This document shows positions 21,465-34,216 of a stretch of 64,000 nt of DNA, in pieces. The position numbers and the translations under genes are program-made. Each line of letters starts with the position of its first letter. Within the stretch, counting starts at the first letter, position 1. Source of the stretch: Colias croceus (lineage: Eukaryota > Arthropoda > Insecta > Lepidoptera > Pieridae); contig NC_059555.1 of assembly GCF_905220415.1 (NCBI RefSeq), forward strand, positions 8,176,001 to 8,240,000. The letters are read 5' to 3'. The notes beneath the pieces are model-generated. The model was not told the DNA's origin and did not search any database. It saw nothing but the letters and a program-made list of their open reading frames with translations.

Positions 21465-23373
21465 CTAAATCTCATCTGATTCCGATCTAATGGAGTCGTA
21501 ATTGGACGTTTTGCTTCTTAGCATCCTAAGGAACGAGCCGACGGCGAAAATCGTCCGTCTGTGTCTATGGAAGATACCCTGATATAAAGCCTCGCGCAGC
21601 GCCTTCCTGTCGTCGGACATGGAGGGCTGCGTGCTCAGTGTGATGTCCGAGTGCGCCACTATCGACTTCTGGTGGCGAAGACTACTGTGTTTCTTCTCCA
21701 AAGACTTCTGATTTGGCAAACTCATTGTCGACTCGATCGACGAGTTCTTAGTCTTTCGCAAGTTCAATATTTTCTTGCCCGACGATTGCGAATCTGACGC
21801 CGACCTCACGGGCGCCAGCTTCGATCGATGCAGAGGATTATTGGAACTCTCCGGGTGAACTATAATGTCGACAGATTTCTGGCTTATCGCGCTCGAGCGG
21901 GTTAAGGTCCTCTGTGAGCTGGATGCCTCTATTTTCGGCACCCTTTCCTCCGTCGGTCTCGGTTGCTCCGTTTCTAACGCGATCATCGTCATTAATGAAC
22001 GAGCGACCACAGCACAAATCACGAATTAATTTGTAGAATTGATCCTTAATGAAGGTCACATCATTGGCGGGCGGGATTCATCAGAGTTTTCAATTGCGGG
22101 CACGGTCAGATGGATGACGACGTCTGTATTGTTAGGTATGTCGGCTCGCGAACGACCTTCACAACAATTACTAAACGTTATTGTTGGCACATTGGTATCG
22201 CAATCAATTTGAACCGTATTTAGGTTTTGAGCCAGACAATCGACGCTCGAGCCGATGTTGTCTCTAGAATTTTCTCGATCATCGGAGTTCGAGTTCATAA
22301 TCGGATCGAGCCATTCCTTCTCGTCGCAGGTTTCATTTGTTTCTGTTGCTGGCGATGGGCCTAAGTCTTCTCTGTGAGTTGGAGACACGCCGTCTCCGTT
22401 TACGTGTAGACCAAATAGCTCAGCTAAATTAACATTAAAGTTACTACGAGTCGTTGCTTGTTCACCTTCACTTGTCCGAACTTCTTCTGCGATAATTCGA
22501 TCAGTTATACTTTCGATTTCCTTTTGTAACGCTGGATCGTCTTCATAAAATTCGGACAAATCCTGAAGATTTTCGTACCAATTGTTTTCTAATAAGCTCA
22601 CGGATGGATTTTTATGGTCGTTGACATTATCTTGGCGGTATTTGTCTATAAGAGGCTGCAGAGATTCTTCGTGCTGCCGAAAGAGATAGTGATAAGCTTG
22701 ACTTACAGCTCGGAGCGAATAAGAGGAGCGAGGTCGCGACGGAAGCAGAGACGTAGGGGTGTGTGTAGCGACGTGTTTGTGCCACACGTGACCGTGAGCG
22801 CGCTCCCACAGTATTGCATTAGAATTAAGAATCCTTTCAAAGTCGGACACTTGCTTGGCTTCACTGATCTGCAGTAGTAACTTATTCTCCGTCTCTTTTC
22901 CGCCGATCGTCTGACACAGCCTCTTGACGTCGGTGACCTGTTTGGAATTAAAAGATCTATTATCAGAACGTATGTTGCATGTATTTTGGCGTTTGGAGGT
23001 CGAATGGGTCGTTCTAGGTTCATCAGCGTAAGTCATAGGTATCGATAGGTTTTGAATAGCGACAGAGCAAGGTATTTTTTCGACGATTTTTCTCTTTTGT
23101 TGCCTGACAAAAACATTGTTCGGTTTGGCCTGTCGTTTGGTATTTTTTATCGGTTTATGTATGAATTGTTTTTCAGAGTATCGTAAATGTTTAGAATCGG
23201 CGCTCCGAACGTTCCGCTCATACCGGGAACGAGGGCGCTCCGCTAGGCACACGCTCTTGGCCCTGAGGGGGGCCTCGAAGCGAGGGGCTCTAGGGATATC
23301 CGCCAGTTTGAAACCGATAATGTATGGAAATGAATCGCGAGCGAGCGCCGGCAGCGGCCCCGTGTGACTGCCT
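21465..23373 (-). CDS. Unrecognised protein, two coding blocks with a frame break (gene 2)
   Basis: The upstream block runs from about 23373 to a TGA at 22056-22058. It is open from a TGA near 23379 with a possible acceptor (TTTAG, exon from 23373). No ATG opens it: the first in-frame ATG is near 23036, so the start is unresolved. Visible pieces are a basic N-terminal part (RPRSRYERN, RQAKPNN), a middle region with SRPRSSYSLRAVSQAYHYLF, and an acidic stretch ending ITDRIIAEEV. The downstream block ends at TAG 21465-21467. It is rich in Ser, Lys and Arg and finishes REALYQGIFHRHRRTIFAVG...RSESDEI. The blocks are in different frames and a third frame bridges them for about 25 residues (VTFIKDQFYKLIRDLCC). 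Either an intron with poor splice sites or indels explain this. No family recognised. Confidence 0.6.
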
Positions 23374-23526
23374 CTAAATCATGCACCGCTTCGTACGAAA
23401 AGTATGGAGTGAACGTAAAAAGTAATTTATCGTGTAGCGTGTTGCGGTCGATCGATTGTCTCAGACAATATCGCTTGACTAAATAAAGATGAGCATAAAA
23501 TCCGCCGATGCACGGTCTTTACTTAC

Positions 23527-23590
23527 GAGTTTATGGCAGAGACTGTCGGCAAACAATTCGACTACTTTTATTTACATTGAGTATTTACAT
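23527..23590 (-). promoter_or_regulatory. Possible 5' UTR exon end and donor site of gene 2
   Basis: On the minus strand CATAAACTC is followed by a strong donor, GTAAGTAAAG, at 23526. Joining to the acceptor before 23373 gives an intron of about 150 nt. The frame that would enter exon 2 has a TAG 12 codons earlier and no Met, so this exon would be non-coding. Upper limit unknown. Confidence 0.3.
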
Positions 23591-23709
23591 TATGTATCAA
23601 GAATGCATTGTCATTTGTCAGATATATTATCTGTGTAAATAAGGTTTTATATATTTAGACGATAAATTGATTCAATATGATTTCTGAACCTCATCGTTAT
23701 CTTATTACG

Positions 23710-23793
23710 AAAGAATTTTTCAAAACGGACCGTTAATTCCTGAGATTAGTGCGTTCAAACAAACAAACTCTTCAGCTTTATAATATTAGTAGG
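23710..23793 (-). mobile_element. Helitron-like fragment, group A
   Basis: Keeps the 5' portion (AACAAACTCTTCAGC, TATAATATTAG on the plus strand). The CTAG half is gone. Confidence 0.5.
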
Positions 23794-23814
23794 AAATAAT
23801 ATTGTAATACGTAA

Positions 23815-23987
23815 TCTTCTTATATATAAAAATGAATCGCAAAATGTGTTGGTAAGCGCATAACTCGAGAACGGCTGAACCGATTTCGATAATTCTTTTT
23901 TTATTATATTCCTTGAAGTACGAGGATGGATCTTATGTAGAGAAAACGTGAATATGTACCACGGGCGAAGCCGGGGCGGACCTCTAG
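23815..23987 (+). mobile_element. Helitron-like element, group D (complete)
   Basis: A|TCTTCTTATATATAAAAATG to CCTCTAG|T, with ACCACGGGCGAAGCCGGGGC just before the end. A good reference copy for group D. Confidence 0.7.
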
Positions 23988-24341
23988 TATATAATATATA
24001 TATATTAGTATATATTGTTTTGTAAACTTTTATAAGTTTTACTTATTTTATGTCTACCCTACCTACTTGTCTATTCTCGACATCGAAACACATAGGGATT
24101 CCCCAAAAGAATTAATATTGTTTTCTCTTTTCATTCGCTTTTTTCAGTATTCAATTAGAATTTAGAACGTAGTACTTAGTAAAATCTCATGTTTTTGCGA
24201 GCCCAATTTTTTAACTGTTACGTAGTTCAAATTGTTCAATTAATTAAAAATCACTCAATCAATTATAGCATAATGCAAACCATATTTTGACTACAGCAAA
24301 GTAGCATGTCTGTTACGACTCTATTTTGACTCTATAAAACA

Positions 24342-24712
24342 ACCGGTTGGCTTCGTTGGTAGTGACCCTTCCAAGTCAGAGGTCGTGAGTTCGATTTCCA
24401 CCCAGGGCAAATATTTGTGTGATGAACAATATCAACATCAGGATGTTTGCCCTGTGTCTGGGTGTTATTATAATATATAAAGCTCGGGTGTCAAAATATC
24501 TCTATACCAAATTTCATGCAAATTGGTTCAGTATTTAAGGCGTGATTGAGTAACAAACAGACCGATAGAGTTACTTTCGCATTTATAACATGTACTAGTG
24601 TGGATTATATACATATGTATGTTTATCTGGTTTCCATAACACATGCGAAAAGCTTCCCATAGGATCAGATCGTGCCGTGTGTGAAAATTGTTCTGAAAAA
24701 TATTTATTTATT
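24342..24712 (+). mobile_element. tRNA-derived SINE, interrupted copy
   Basis: CCGGTTGGCTTCGTTGGTAG resembles a Pol III A box and GAGTTCGATTTCC a B box. They are followed by CACCCAGGGCAAATATTTG and, after an insertion, by GGTTTCCATAACACATGCG and GTGCCGTGTGTGAAAATTG. The uninterrupted copy at 61961-62237 shows the order. Split at 24484-24604 by a Helitron-like fragment. Confidence 0.75.
24484..24604 (-). mobile_element. Helitron-like fragment (group B) nested in the SINE
   Basis: Its 5' end (TCCACACTAGTACATGTTAT on the minus strand) and the TACCAAATTTCATGCAAATT core are present. The CTAG half is missing. Nesting shows it is younger than the SINE copy. Confidence 0.6.
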
Positions 24713-27077
24713 GTCCTAAAAAAACTAACCAGATGAGTTTGAGGATATAATGAATATTATATTATTATGTTATCTGTGCGAGACTTTTTGACATCTGGGA
24801 CGCATTTCCCGCTAACACGATCTCTCCATCAATCTAGGTTACTGCAGTCTGTCAGACACAGCTGGCGAACCGCCAGATAATAAATTAAAACTTGTACATG
24901 ATTCGCGATTGATTTGATAGTGATTAGCTATGAAATGTTCCTCATTTTGTAGGGGCAATTAGACTTTAGATGATTTTCTTTAAACTACTGTAGCGAATGT
25001 AGGTAGTTCTTGATTTAAATCTGCGTAGAAGCAGCGAATGAGATCGTATCGTAATGATTTTTTATAGTTCTCCCTCCTTCTAGTAAAAATACTAGATAAA
25101 ATAACACAACAATCAAATACCTCTAATATATATAATGCTGTTTTTTTTTATTTTACCTATTAGCCAGTTAGTTTTTAAAAGAAGATACATAAAATATAAC
25201 GAAGTCAAAATCGATGGCACAATAGGTACTTTACAAAAAGAACAACGAAAATTCATGACGCTTGCAGTTCTCCTGCTCAATAAAATTCATGTTGCGGTAC
25301 CAACTTCATGTATTAAAAATAAATATAGAATATGGCATATTGTAAAGCTCCTAGCTCGTATCAACCACACCCTCGTAGATGGTCGACAAATTGTTAACAC
25401 AATATCATATGACGATGAGTAATGGAGGTAAATCACTAGCTCATCGTCTCCTTGTGCTGAAATTGATATATGACTATATAGAAGATCAGCTTGCTACAGG
25501 TTTCATGAAAATAATTAGTGATACATTATTTCATGTAATTCTAACTTTTCGCTCTCCAAGACCTTTAAAATTATTAAAATTCAGATAACTATACCTTCGT
25601 CATTAACATAAAAACCAAAGTACTTAATATAAAAATTTATACAATTATAATTGTACTACAGTCTACAGACGTATATATGTATAAAAAGACTCAAAACGCG
25701 CGTTCTTATTTAAGTAGAAAAAAAGACTGGATCATTAAAAAAATTTCCTAATTTCATGATAATACTGTTAGCGTTTAGCTACTATTATGTATTCTGTGCT
25801 GTTACTGTAAATATGGTGTGTTTTACCAGTTTTTACTGATCATTATAAAATCATCTATGCTAACACCAAGAGAAATTAAGGACATTCGAGAAAAAGTCCT
25901 CAACAAACAGAGGTGACGAAAGTTCCTCATCCATGACGCAGAGCATTGTGCAATTAAGTACTTAAGAAGATTGCTGATAAAGCATATATGGCTAACGTCT
26001 ATTCTAAGCCATATTGACGCAAGTACCAATGATAATTAATAATTGCCGTTTGTTTTGCTCTTACACAGGAGCCTGTTTGTATCCGTAGGAATAATCTTAT
26101 TGCTTGGTAAATATTTACTTCGATTACCTACGCCCACGGTTGGCGTTTGCAATATTAGGTTATTTTCAATCAGTCTTTATCCTCTATTGAATAATAAGGG
26201 TATTTTTAGGATGCATTGGATGATACCCACCCACTTGCATAAGCTATCGCGGGATTAACCGAGGAAGAAAGAGCTCTACATTAATATATGGAAGGGTAAT
26301 AATGATAAATAGGCTTGATTTTTATGCTAAATAGACAAAAAGTTGGATGCCTTCAAGACAATTCATTTTGCAGAAATAGCTCTTTGTTATGATCCTGATT
26401 GATACATAATTCCCTAAGATTTTTTAATAGAATTGGGCATTTTTAATAGGTACCTAACTACCTAGTTTGATGTCAAATCGAAAAACTTTAAATTGTAATC
26501 AAGCTCTCCTCTGAAGTACTTCACGTTTTCAAATTCGAAATACGCCTTTTGCACAATGTAAACAACATATTCTTACAGTACATAAATAGTAAGTAAAACA
26601 TTAAATATAACACGAAATTACGTGCATTTTCTTGCAAAACACAGCTCTCAAACTCGCGTAGTAGATTCCTTCTTAAATATAGATTATTATTTTGATTGCC
26701 GTAACCTTGAAATATCAAACGCACATTTGAAAGCGAAATTAAATGTTAGTGCTGGAAGTTAATACCTATCTAATATTATCATTTGCTACCAATCTTTGTA
26801 TACTTAGCGAATTTGATTGCTAAACAACGAGGTTATCAAATCACGTAGCTCTAAAGATTTATGTTAAGAGGGATGGAGTGTGTTACAAGGTGTGCCCAAA
26901 ATGCTCCATAGATATTCACCATCTAGGAATGCCCAGAAAGGTCGATATGAAAAATGATGTGCCTTAGTATTATATAATAGAGAATAACATATTGTGCTGT
27001 TAGAGGGTTAGGGCTTTTTATCCGGGATTTATATAAAAAATGCACCTATTAACCACCATCTAGCATAATATTTCGAA

Positions 27078-27275
27078 CTAGCTATGCTCCGCGGTTTTAC
27101 CCGCATTGCTCCACTCCTATTGGTGTTAGCGTGATGATATATAGCCTTCTTATTTTTCGATAAATAGACTGTCTGACACTGAAATAATTATTCAAATCGG
27201 ACCCGTGATTCCTGAGATTAGCGTGTTTAAGCAAACGAACAAATAAAATCTTCAGCATTATAATATTAGTGTAGA
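27078..27275 (-). mobile_element. Helitron-like element, group A
   Basis: Minus strand TCTACACTAATATTATAATG to CTAG, both ends intact, with GCGGTTTTACCCGC on the plus strand beside the CTAG end. Confidence 0.65.
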
Positions 27276-29087
27276 TGATCAAAACAAACATGTGTCCGGA
27301 AATCCTGTAAGTCATAGCAATGTTTACATACATTTTTCATTAGGTTGATGACATCTAATTAAACTGAATTTAACCCAGAGGTGAAAGCAGTGCAAATATG
27401 CAGTGAAATAAGAACCCTTGGATCAACCTTTGCGCTGTGAGCGGTGGAAATTATAAATTTATGTAATTCCAAGGTATTTATTTTAATTTCTGGCAAAGGG
27501 AAATTTTCATCTACAATGTACTATGTATTACGTATTTTATAGAAGCAATTTATAAAAGCAATTACTATCGTATTAGTATGACTGTCTATCCGTCCCAAAG
27601 GGACAAGTTACGGATTAAATAATGTAATTATTATAAAAAATCGATTATAAATAATTGTGTACAATCATATAATTCATACTATACTTTACTAATGTAGCGA
27701 ATAAAATAGTACATACTGCATACAGTCAAATACTGTGTTTTCGTAGTAATTCCACGAATTAATCTTATCAATAAGCGAAGAAGATAGAATTGAAGAAATT
27801 CTAATGAAATCTAAGAATACAGAAAAAGATAAAATTGTGCTCGCATAATGTATGACTTTATTCACATTTGGATGTTCCAACTAGCTATTTGACTTTTTAT
27901 TGAATTCTAACGATTTGCGTAATCCGGATTTATGGAGATTTTCAAGAGCTATAAGGTAATAATAATAATAATGTATAAATGTACCTATAACATAATAAAA
28001 ACATAAAATGAGTTCAATTTACTTAGTTCCTAAACAATTTTGTGATGAATGATGCACAGTCTTATTCATAAGGAGCAAATTATTCTAGTCAACATAAAAA
28101 TAAAATACTCAAGTGCAAAAGTATGAGCCATAAAATGACATAATATATTTAGGTGAAAAAGTACACACTTTCTGGCAAGAAAAAGAAATATGTGGACGAG
28201 GTATATCTACTACTTAATTCTACTTACTTCTACAAGTAGTTCTGAATAGTTTTTGATGGCCTTCCGCTAAGAAGCTGACAAAAACTACTGTTTCGACTTT
28301 TGGTCTTTACAACTTTGCAAGTTCTTAGCACATGGCTTAATCCTGACTTGAATAAGTAACTTAAGTAAAGAAAAACCTCATTTTCACTGGGCATTCGAAG
28401 CACGTGCCTAAAAATGTACTATCGATGTTCTAACTTAAGCTAGATAAAAACATAAGTAATAAACTGGAGATAATAATATTTTATCCTGGTATGATGGAGA
28501 CTTTTTCTCTGATAAATTTGTAGATTTTTATAGGTTAGTAAAAATATGTGACTTGTTCGTTTCGTTATTTCAAGAACTATTTTGTATAAACAAATAATTA
28601 TTTTAAATTAGGTACACCATCTGAAGTTCGCAGAACGGCCAAAACACGTAAGTTAAGTAAGGTAAGTCTTAAGTTTGTAAAGTTAGGGCTTGTAGAGCTT
28701 GGCTTGGCTCTACATTCTTAACTTTTTCAGAAAGCTAGATTTTACATGAGAATGTTTTGGTAGGATGTTATTTTCCACGCATTTGTCAGGATACATTATT
28801 CGGTATGTGACCTTTTTTATCTGGTCAAATAATGCTTAATTTTAAGAAACAGACCGTGTCATTAAAACTGCTTCAACGGTTTATGGGATATGGACCTAAA
28901 CGCTCTATGAATACAGTTGTTTTTTGTTCGATGGTATAAGTCATGTTCATCAATTTATTTATATTAAAAGGTCAACACGCACAAATTACGAACAAGCCAA
29001 ATCACGCGACGTTGCTTGGATTGAATTAGATTTTTTTACAATTATCAATTACCTACTATCCCACAGTGTATTATGCATTTTATGACT

Positions 29088-29245
29088 TACTAGCGGTCCG
29101 CCCCGGTTTTGCCCGTGGTACATGTTTACGTTTTCTCTAAGAACCATCCTCGTACTTCAAGGAATATTAAAAAAAATAATTATCGTTATAATCGTGATGC
29201 CGTGGCCCGTGACCAAGGGAAATATGGATTCATTTTATTTATAGA
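29088..29245 (-). mobile_element. Helitron-like element, group D
   Basis: CTAG end at 29088 with the GC-rich hairpin beside it and the complement of group D sequence inside. The open frame 29109-29471 starts within it and is not credible. Confidence 0.6.
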
Positions 29246-30240
29246 AATGGAAGCTATAGGTACTTTAATAAGGTTCACTTCTAGGTTTGGACTTTTAAAT
29301 AGCATTTTGAATCATAATATCTATGTGTTGATCAAGAAAATATCAATTATCCACGTTAAGAAAAAAATAGAAGGTTGTACAATTTATGTAGAAAACTTCA
29401 CGAATCCTCCTAAAGCACCATATTTGCTTGTAAAATTAGCAGGAGCAGGACATGTGGACAAACAGACGTAGAAAACTTTATTCACTTTTCTTTAACTATA
29501 TGCTAACAAATAAATAGCTACATACAGAAATGTGTGAACAGCGAAAGATTTACATTTATTATCCTATGTAGAATACGGATGAAAGGTCAAAGGAAGAAAA
29601 TAAACACGTGCAAGCTGGATTCAAGGAAGGACACCGATGTCAACTTTTACCAATGTAAACAAAATGCTAATCTGTACATCTGTGTTTGAAAATGTATATG
29701 ATAAACATTACCTACCTCCGAAGTCTGACTTGATTTCTTGTATTGTAAGTATGTTGTGCTTTTCATATTTTTTGTGGAATTTCTAAGTATAAATTTATAT
29801 TATATAATAGAAATTGTCAAGAATTTTGCTTGTTTTTGATAAGATAGAGGTAAAAAAGAAAAAGCTTAAGTATTGCGTTAGATTTGAAAATTTTATAATT
29901 TATTATTTTAATTGTAAAAATAAAATGGGATGAGTATAATACTCGAAAACTATAATCCATTTTGGTTTCATTCCTTATGAGGGTTGTGGTCCAGAAGTTC
30001 TGTGAATATGATCTTACTTACCCTTGCTCTAGCCTCTAGAAGTGGTATAATGGAAAACAGTATTTTTTGCACAATAATGAAAACTATGCAGTTGGCTAGG
30101 ATCAAGCCAAATTTGCTTATATGACGGTAATTCTTTCAGCACAGTTTCTTATTGCCATACAGATTAAAGTTGTGATTTGGTGAATTGGGTTGGTTGTTTT
30201 GAGCTTACATTTCATATTATGTATCTCTACACAATTCGAG

Positions 30241-30343
30241 TATCACCAGAAGGAAGATATCCGGTTCGTTGGAAGGCTTTTTTGGAGACACAGGTCCAAC
30301 ACGCTGAGGGCTGAGGCCCTTAAGAGAACTTTAATGTAATGTC
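30241..30343 (+). repeat. Interspersed repeat family R-C, copy 1
   Basis: TATCACCAGAAGGAAGATAT ... GGAGACACAGGTCCAACACG ... ACTTTAATGTAATG. The reverse complement of the same sequence, longer, is at 63697-63870. Probably the end of a non-LTR element. Confidence 0.55.
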
Positions 30344-30577
30344 AGTTATCAGTATCATGATAATTTGTTGCTTTGAAAATAGCCATATATAATATAAACT
30401 TGGACTAACAAAGAGATAAAATAATATTCCTCGAAGACCTTGAAAGCACTATCAAGAGCGGAAGTATGGTATGAATTGCGCCGGCGCCGGTTCCGAAATT
30501 ATATATCAATAAAACATTTTTAGATTTTGGCGTGTGACGGCCATATTCGCATTCTTTTATCTACTTTTTACTTAATA

Positions 30578-30782
30578 CTAGTTGCGCTTCGCGGTTTCAC
30601 CCGCTTTGCTTCGCTCCTGTTGCTCTTAGTGAGATAATATATAGCCTATAGCCTTCCTCGATAAATGATCTATCCAACACCGATAGAATTTTTCAAATCG
30701 GACCAGTAGTTTTTGAGATAAGCGCGTTCAAACAAACAAACTCTTCAGCTTTATAATACATATATCTATAGTATGGTATAGA
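30578..30782 (-). mobile_element. Helitron-like element, group A
   Basis: CTAG end at 30578. The other end is extended by a short internal duplication (TATATCTATAGTATGGTATAG). Confidence 0.6.
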
Positions 30783-30976
30783 TTGCGCGGGAATTTATTG
30801 ATATGATTTTTTTTTGTTTTATTATTACGTTATTTGTTTGAACTGGAAAGTGGAAATATACTGGAAATACATATGTTGTGAATTTGTCATTTGTTTTTCT
30901 TAAACACATGCTTTAATTATAATCTATTTATGTTCTGTTTACTGTGTTATCTACGCGAATACCTACGTTATACTAA

Positions 30977-31154
30977 TCACTACATAGTATAAAACAAAGT
31001 CGCTTTCTCTGTCCATATGTTCCTTTGTATGCTTAATTCTTTAAAACTACGCAACGGATTTTGATGCGGTTTTTTTTAATAGATAGAGGAAGTTTTAATA
31101 TATAATTTATTAAGTTTTAGACAAAGCGGGCGAAGCTGCGGGCGGAAAATCTAG
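30977..31154 (+). mobile_element. Helitron-like element, group E, copy 1
   Basis: A|TCACTACATAGTATAAAACA to CTAG|T, with GGGCGAAGCTGCGGGCGG before the end. Copy 2 is at 51854-52042; the two are nearly identical over most of their length. Confidence 0.7.
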
Positions 31155-31494
31155 TGTAATACTCAAACTCAATAAGTATAGTTTTGTGGAAAAACAAAAC
31201 AAGTAGAAAAAAGTCTGCTGCCGACTGAGGCTAGAATGAGCACAATAAAGGGAGTTTTCCATTTTATGTCTATTTCTAAGCAGTAAAAAGAAGTCTCTAT
31301 GTGTACTGTGTAGTGTGTACCTCTAATTAGTTTTCCTTATTTCGTTTTCACGTGACATGTAAATCTTGAATTCATACTCCTAACAATATGTTTAAAAATC
31401 AAGTTGCTAATTTCAATCAAGGTAAAGAAATATTATAAATACAAACAAAAATATTTGTATGAGAACCTGCATTTTTTTTATTTATTTTTTAGTT

Positions 31495-31660
31495 CGATAG
31501 AATAGCAAAATGTGTTGGTATGCGAGAACTAACTAACTCGAGAACGGCTGAACCGATTCCGTTAATTCTTTTTTTATAATATACCTTGAAGTACGAGGAT
31601 GGTTCTTATAGTGAGAAAACGTTAACATGTACCACGGGCGAAGCCGGCGCAGACCGCTAG
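31495..31660 (+). mobile_element. Helitron-like element, group D
   Basis: Shares AACTCGAGAACGGCTGAACC and ends GCGCAGACCGCTAG. The 5' boundary is unclear. Confidence 0.6.
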
Positions 31661-31700
31661 CTTAATATATAAGTTTACACCCTGTTTTGTAGGGTGCATA

Positions 31701-31888
31701 TCTATACTAATATTATAAAGATGAAGAGTTTGTTTGTTTAAACGCGCTAATCTCAGGAACTACTGGTCCGATTTGAAAAATTATTTCGGTGTTAGATAGC
31801 CCATTCAACGAGGAAGGCTATATGTACATCATCACGCTAAGACCAATAGGAGCGGAGCAATGCGGGTGAAACCGCGGAGCACAGCTAG
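31701..31888 (+). mobile_element. Helitron-like element, group A (complete)
   Basis: A|TCTATACTAATATTATAAAG to CACAGCTAG|T. Together with the group D element 40 bp upstream it forms a same-strand cluster with 30977-31154. Confidence 0.7.
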
Positions 31889-32219
31889 TGTTTATTTATA
31901 TGGCCAGAATTAATTGTCTACACAATAGAAAGGAAACATGAAATAACTTATCGTAATGTAAATAGGAATAAGTAGTTTTACATAACAACGTTCGCGTTAC
32001 TTCGCATCAATTACATAAATCACCAAAGGACAGATAAATGTAAACAGTATTAGCACAATGTAAGAAGCCTTTTAATTAAACGACTTTTAAAAGCATGCTT
32101 AATAGTCTATTTTTCCACGACATGTTAAGTATAGATAATGAGTAAAAAAGAATATTAGATTTATAGCCATTTATTATTCAATTGTAGCCATAGGTATTAG
32201 GTACATTAAAAAATCGACA

Positions 32220-32413
32220 TCTATACGAATATTATAAAGCTGAAGAGTTTGTTTGCTTGAACCCGCTAATCTCTGAAACCATGGGTCCGATTTGAAAAAA
32301 TATTTCAGTGTTAGATAGCTCATTTACTGAGGAAGGCTGGCTCTATAATTATAGCATCACGCTAAGACTAATAAGACGGTACCAATGCGGGTAAAACCGC
32401 AGGGCATAGCTTG
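32220..32413 (+). mobile_element. Helitron-like element, group A, decayed 3' end
   Basis: A|TCTATACGAATATTATAAAG start. Ends GGGCATAGCTTG where CTAG is expected. Confidence 0.55.
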
Positions 32414-33482
32414 TTTATTATATAATGACTCTACCATATTTATTGTCATAAAAATAATAACATATATTTTAACAGTAAATAAACTAAAACGAACTTGTTT
32501 TGAACGCCTGGTTGTTTTTATCTGTGCCCAATCATTATCCATTAAAATGTCATCAGCTTTGACATTCTTATCATCGTTAATAAATAATTAATATGAAAAA
32601 CAATTGACATATTATTTTGTATGATATTATTTAGATTTGTAATGGTGGTTTTACTAATCTATATAGTTACATACTTCAAAACATCTGAACATCAGTACGT
32701 TAATATTAAATTTAAAATATAGTAGAGTCGACTTTATTATAGAGTCGACAAAAAACCTTTTTGCCCTTTATTTTTTAGGCTTACGTATCGGTAATGTTCA
32801 TAATATTTTTTGTTTTTCGGTAAATAAAACGTATTTTTACGTAAACTCGCTCTGATTCACCTAGAAATTTATAGATTTTTTTGTAAACAACAACAGATCC
32901 GACCATTCAACCTCCATGGTACGCCTTTTCGCTTATTCACGTTAATTTCGTTCACCATTCATTACTCGGCTAAAAGATTAACCCCCGCAAATAAAGAAAA
33001 ATAAACACCTAATGATATTGCGTTCTGACGAAGCAACATACACAATAGGATAATAATCAATCACAGGTGACCTACTTACCGGCAATCGATGTCAGGCAAT
33101 AAAAACACTTGTAAAGGCACTGTATTATTTTAATAAAAAAACACTAAGACGCTCCGAGATTGACTTTATATTAAAATAGGGTATGGAAATCAATATGTCT
33201 GAAAGGACGAGCGTTCTAACAAAATCGCGCTTAACGCGACGGCGTCCATTCAATACTGGAGAGAGACATGCGTATAAACGACGAGCGCGGATGTTACGTG
33301 GAGCGCGGGAAAAGTGACGTTTTATGTTTTTTTTTATCAATTGCAGGCATAGGTCTAGTTATCATTCAGGAGATTATGTATGACGATGGAATGGATCGAA
33401 CCTCTTTATGTAAATGGGCTCTACCTATGATGCTTTTAAGGTTACGTCATAGAGTCATAGGTAGTCAATAGGTATCTCACCT

Positions 33483-33637
33483 TTTTTTTATAGTGGGGAA
33501 ATCTTCCAAAGATACCCACGGCCCCCGGGGAAGGAGCCGTGGGTTATGTCGGATTCTTACCGACTAAAACCCCACTGTGTTCCGTCGAGCCGCTTTAATG
33601 ATGGGGCCGCGGGTATTGATTAGAATTCTTCCGCGAC
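33483..33637 (-). mobile_element. 5'-truncated retroposon with 17-bp target-site duplication
   Basis: The plus strand starts with a T run (poly(A) on the minus strand) followed by GC-rich sequence (GATACCCACGGCCCCCGGGG). It is bracketed by perfect 17-bp direct repeats, CAATAGGTATCTCACCT, at 33466-33482 and 33638-33654. That is the mark of target-primed reverse transcription. A fragment of the same family (TATAGTGGGGAAATCT) is at 53960-53987. Confidence 0.8.
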
Positions 33638-34216
33638 CAATAGGTATCTCACCTGGGAATACATAATATTATGTCATCCCGTGTTTTATTTAATGCAACA
33701 TACACAATATAGCGATAAAAATTACTTTACTTTCTATTTTTATTTGTAACACTACGATTTTTAAAATTAACGAAAGCTTCATAAAATTAACGTATAACGA
33801 TATATAATCGAAGACCCAAAAACCGACTTTCCTTTCAAAATAAACTCTTGACAGTTTTCAAATTTTCAGACCAAAAAAATTAGTACCTAAGTAGTTAGTA
33901 GTTAGCGAGTAAGATTTTACCGTATGCAATGCAGATATTTATATTTTGTCTTTTCGCCCGCTTTGTCAATATCGAACCGGGATAAAAATATCCTATTCTA
34001 CCCAATTAGAATCCAATCCACTTGGAAACCCAAAAAACGTTAGTCTATTCTTCTGAAGAAAGCTTCAATAATAAAACATTCGGAATAATAAATATTGTAG
34101 GTATACTAATTAATAATATTGAGAACTTTCTGCCGAATATATACTATAACAATGAGAAATAATAATTTTACCTCTACATTTTACGTGTTATGGGTAATAA
34201 ATAACTTTTCCACAAA

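Noticed and set aside
22614..23367. Overlapping frames on both strands within gene 2
   Set aside because: They lie across the longer minus-strand frame and show no independent start, domain or splice support.
25135..26290. Frames containing INHTLVDGRQIV (25350-25390), recalling the HHxLVDG motif of acyltransferases, and LTPREIKDIREK and LTEEERAL downstream
   Set aside because: A single short motif, several frame changes and stops, and no other family signature. A decayed gene is possible, but I cannot support it; a translated search would settle it.
33125..33340. Arg-rich minus-strand frame in a locally GC-richer patch, considered as a promoter or first exon of gene 2
   Set aside because: No convincing donor or phase link to gene 2 ten kilobases away; only the CpG-rich patch is real.
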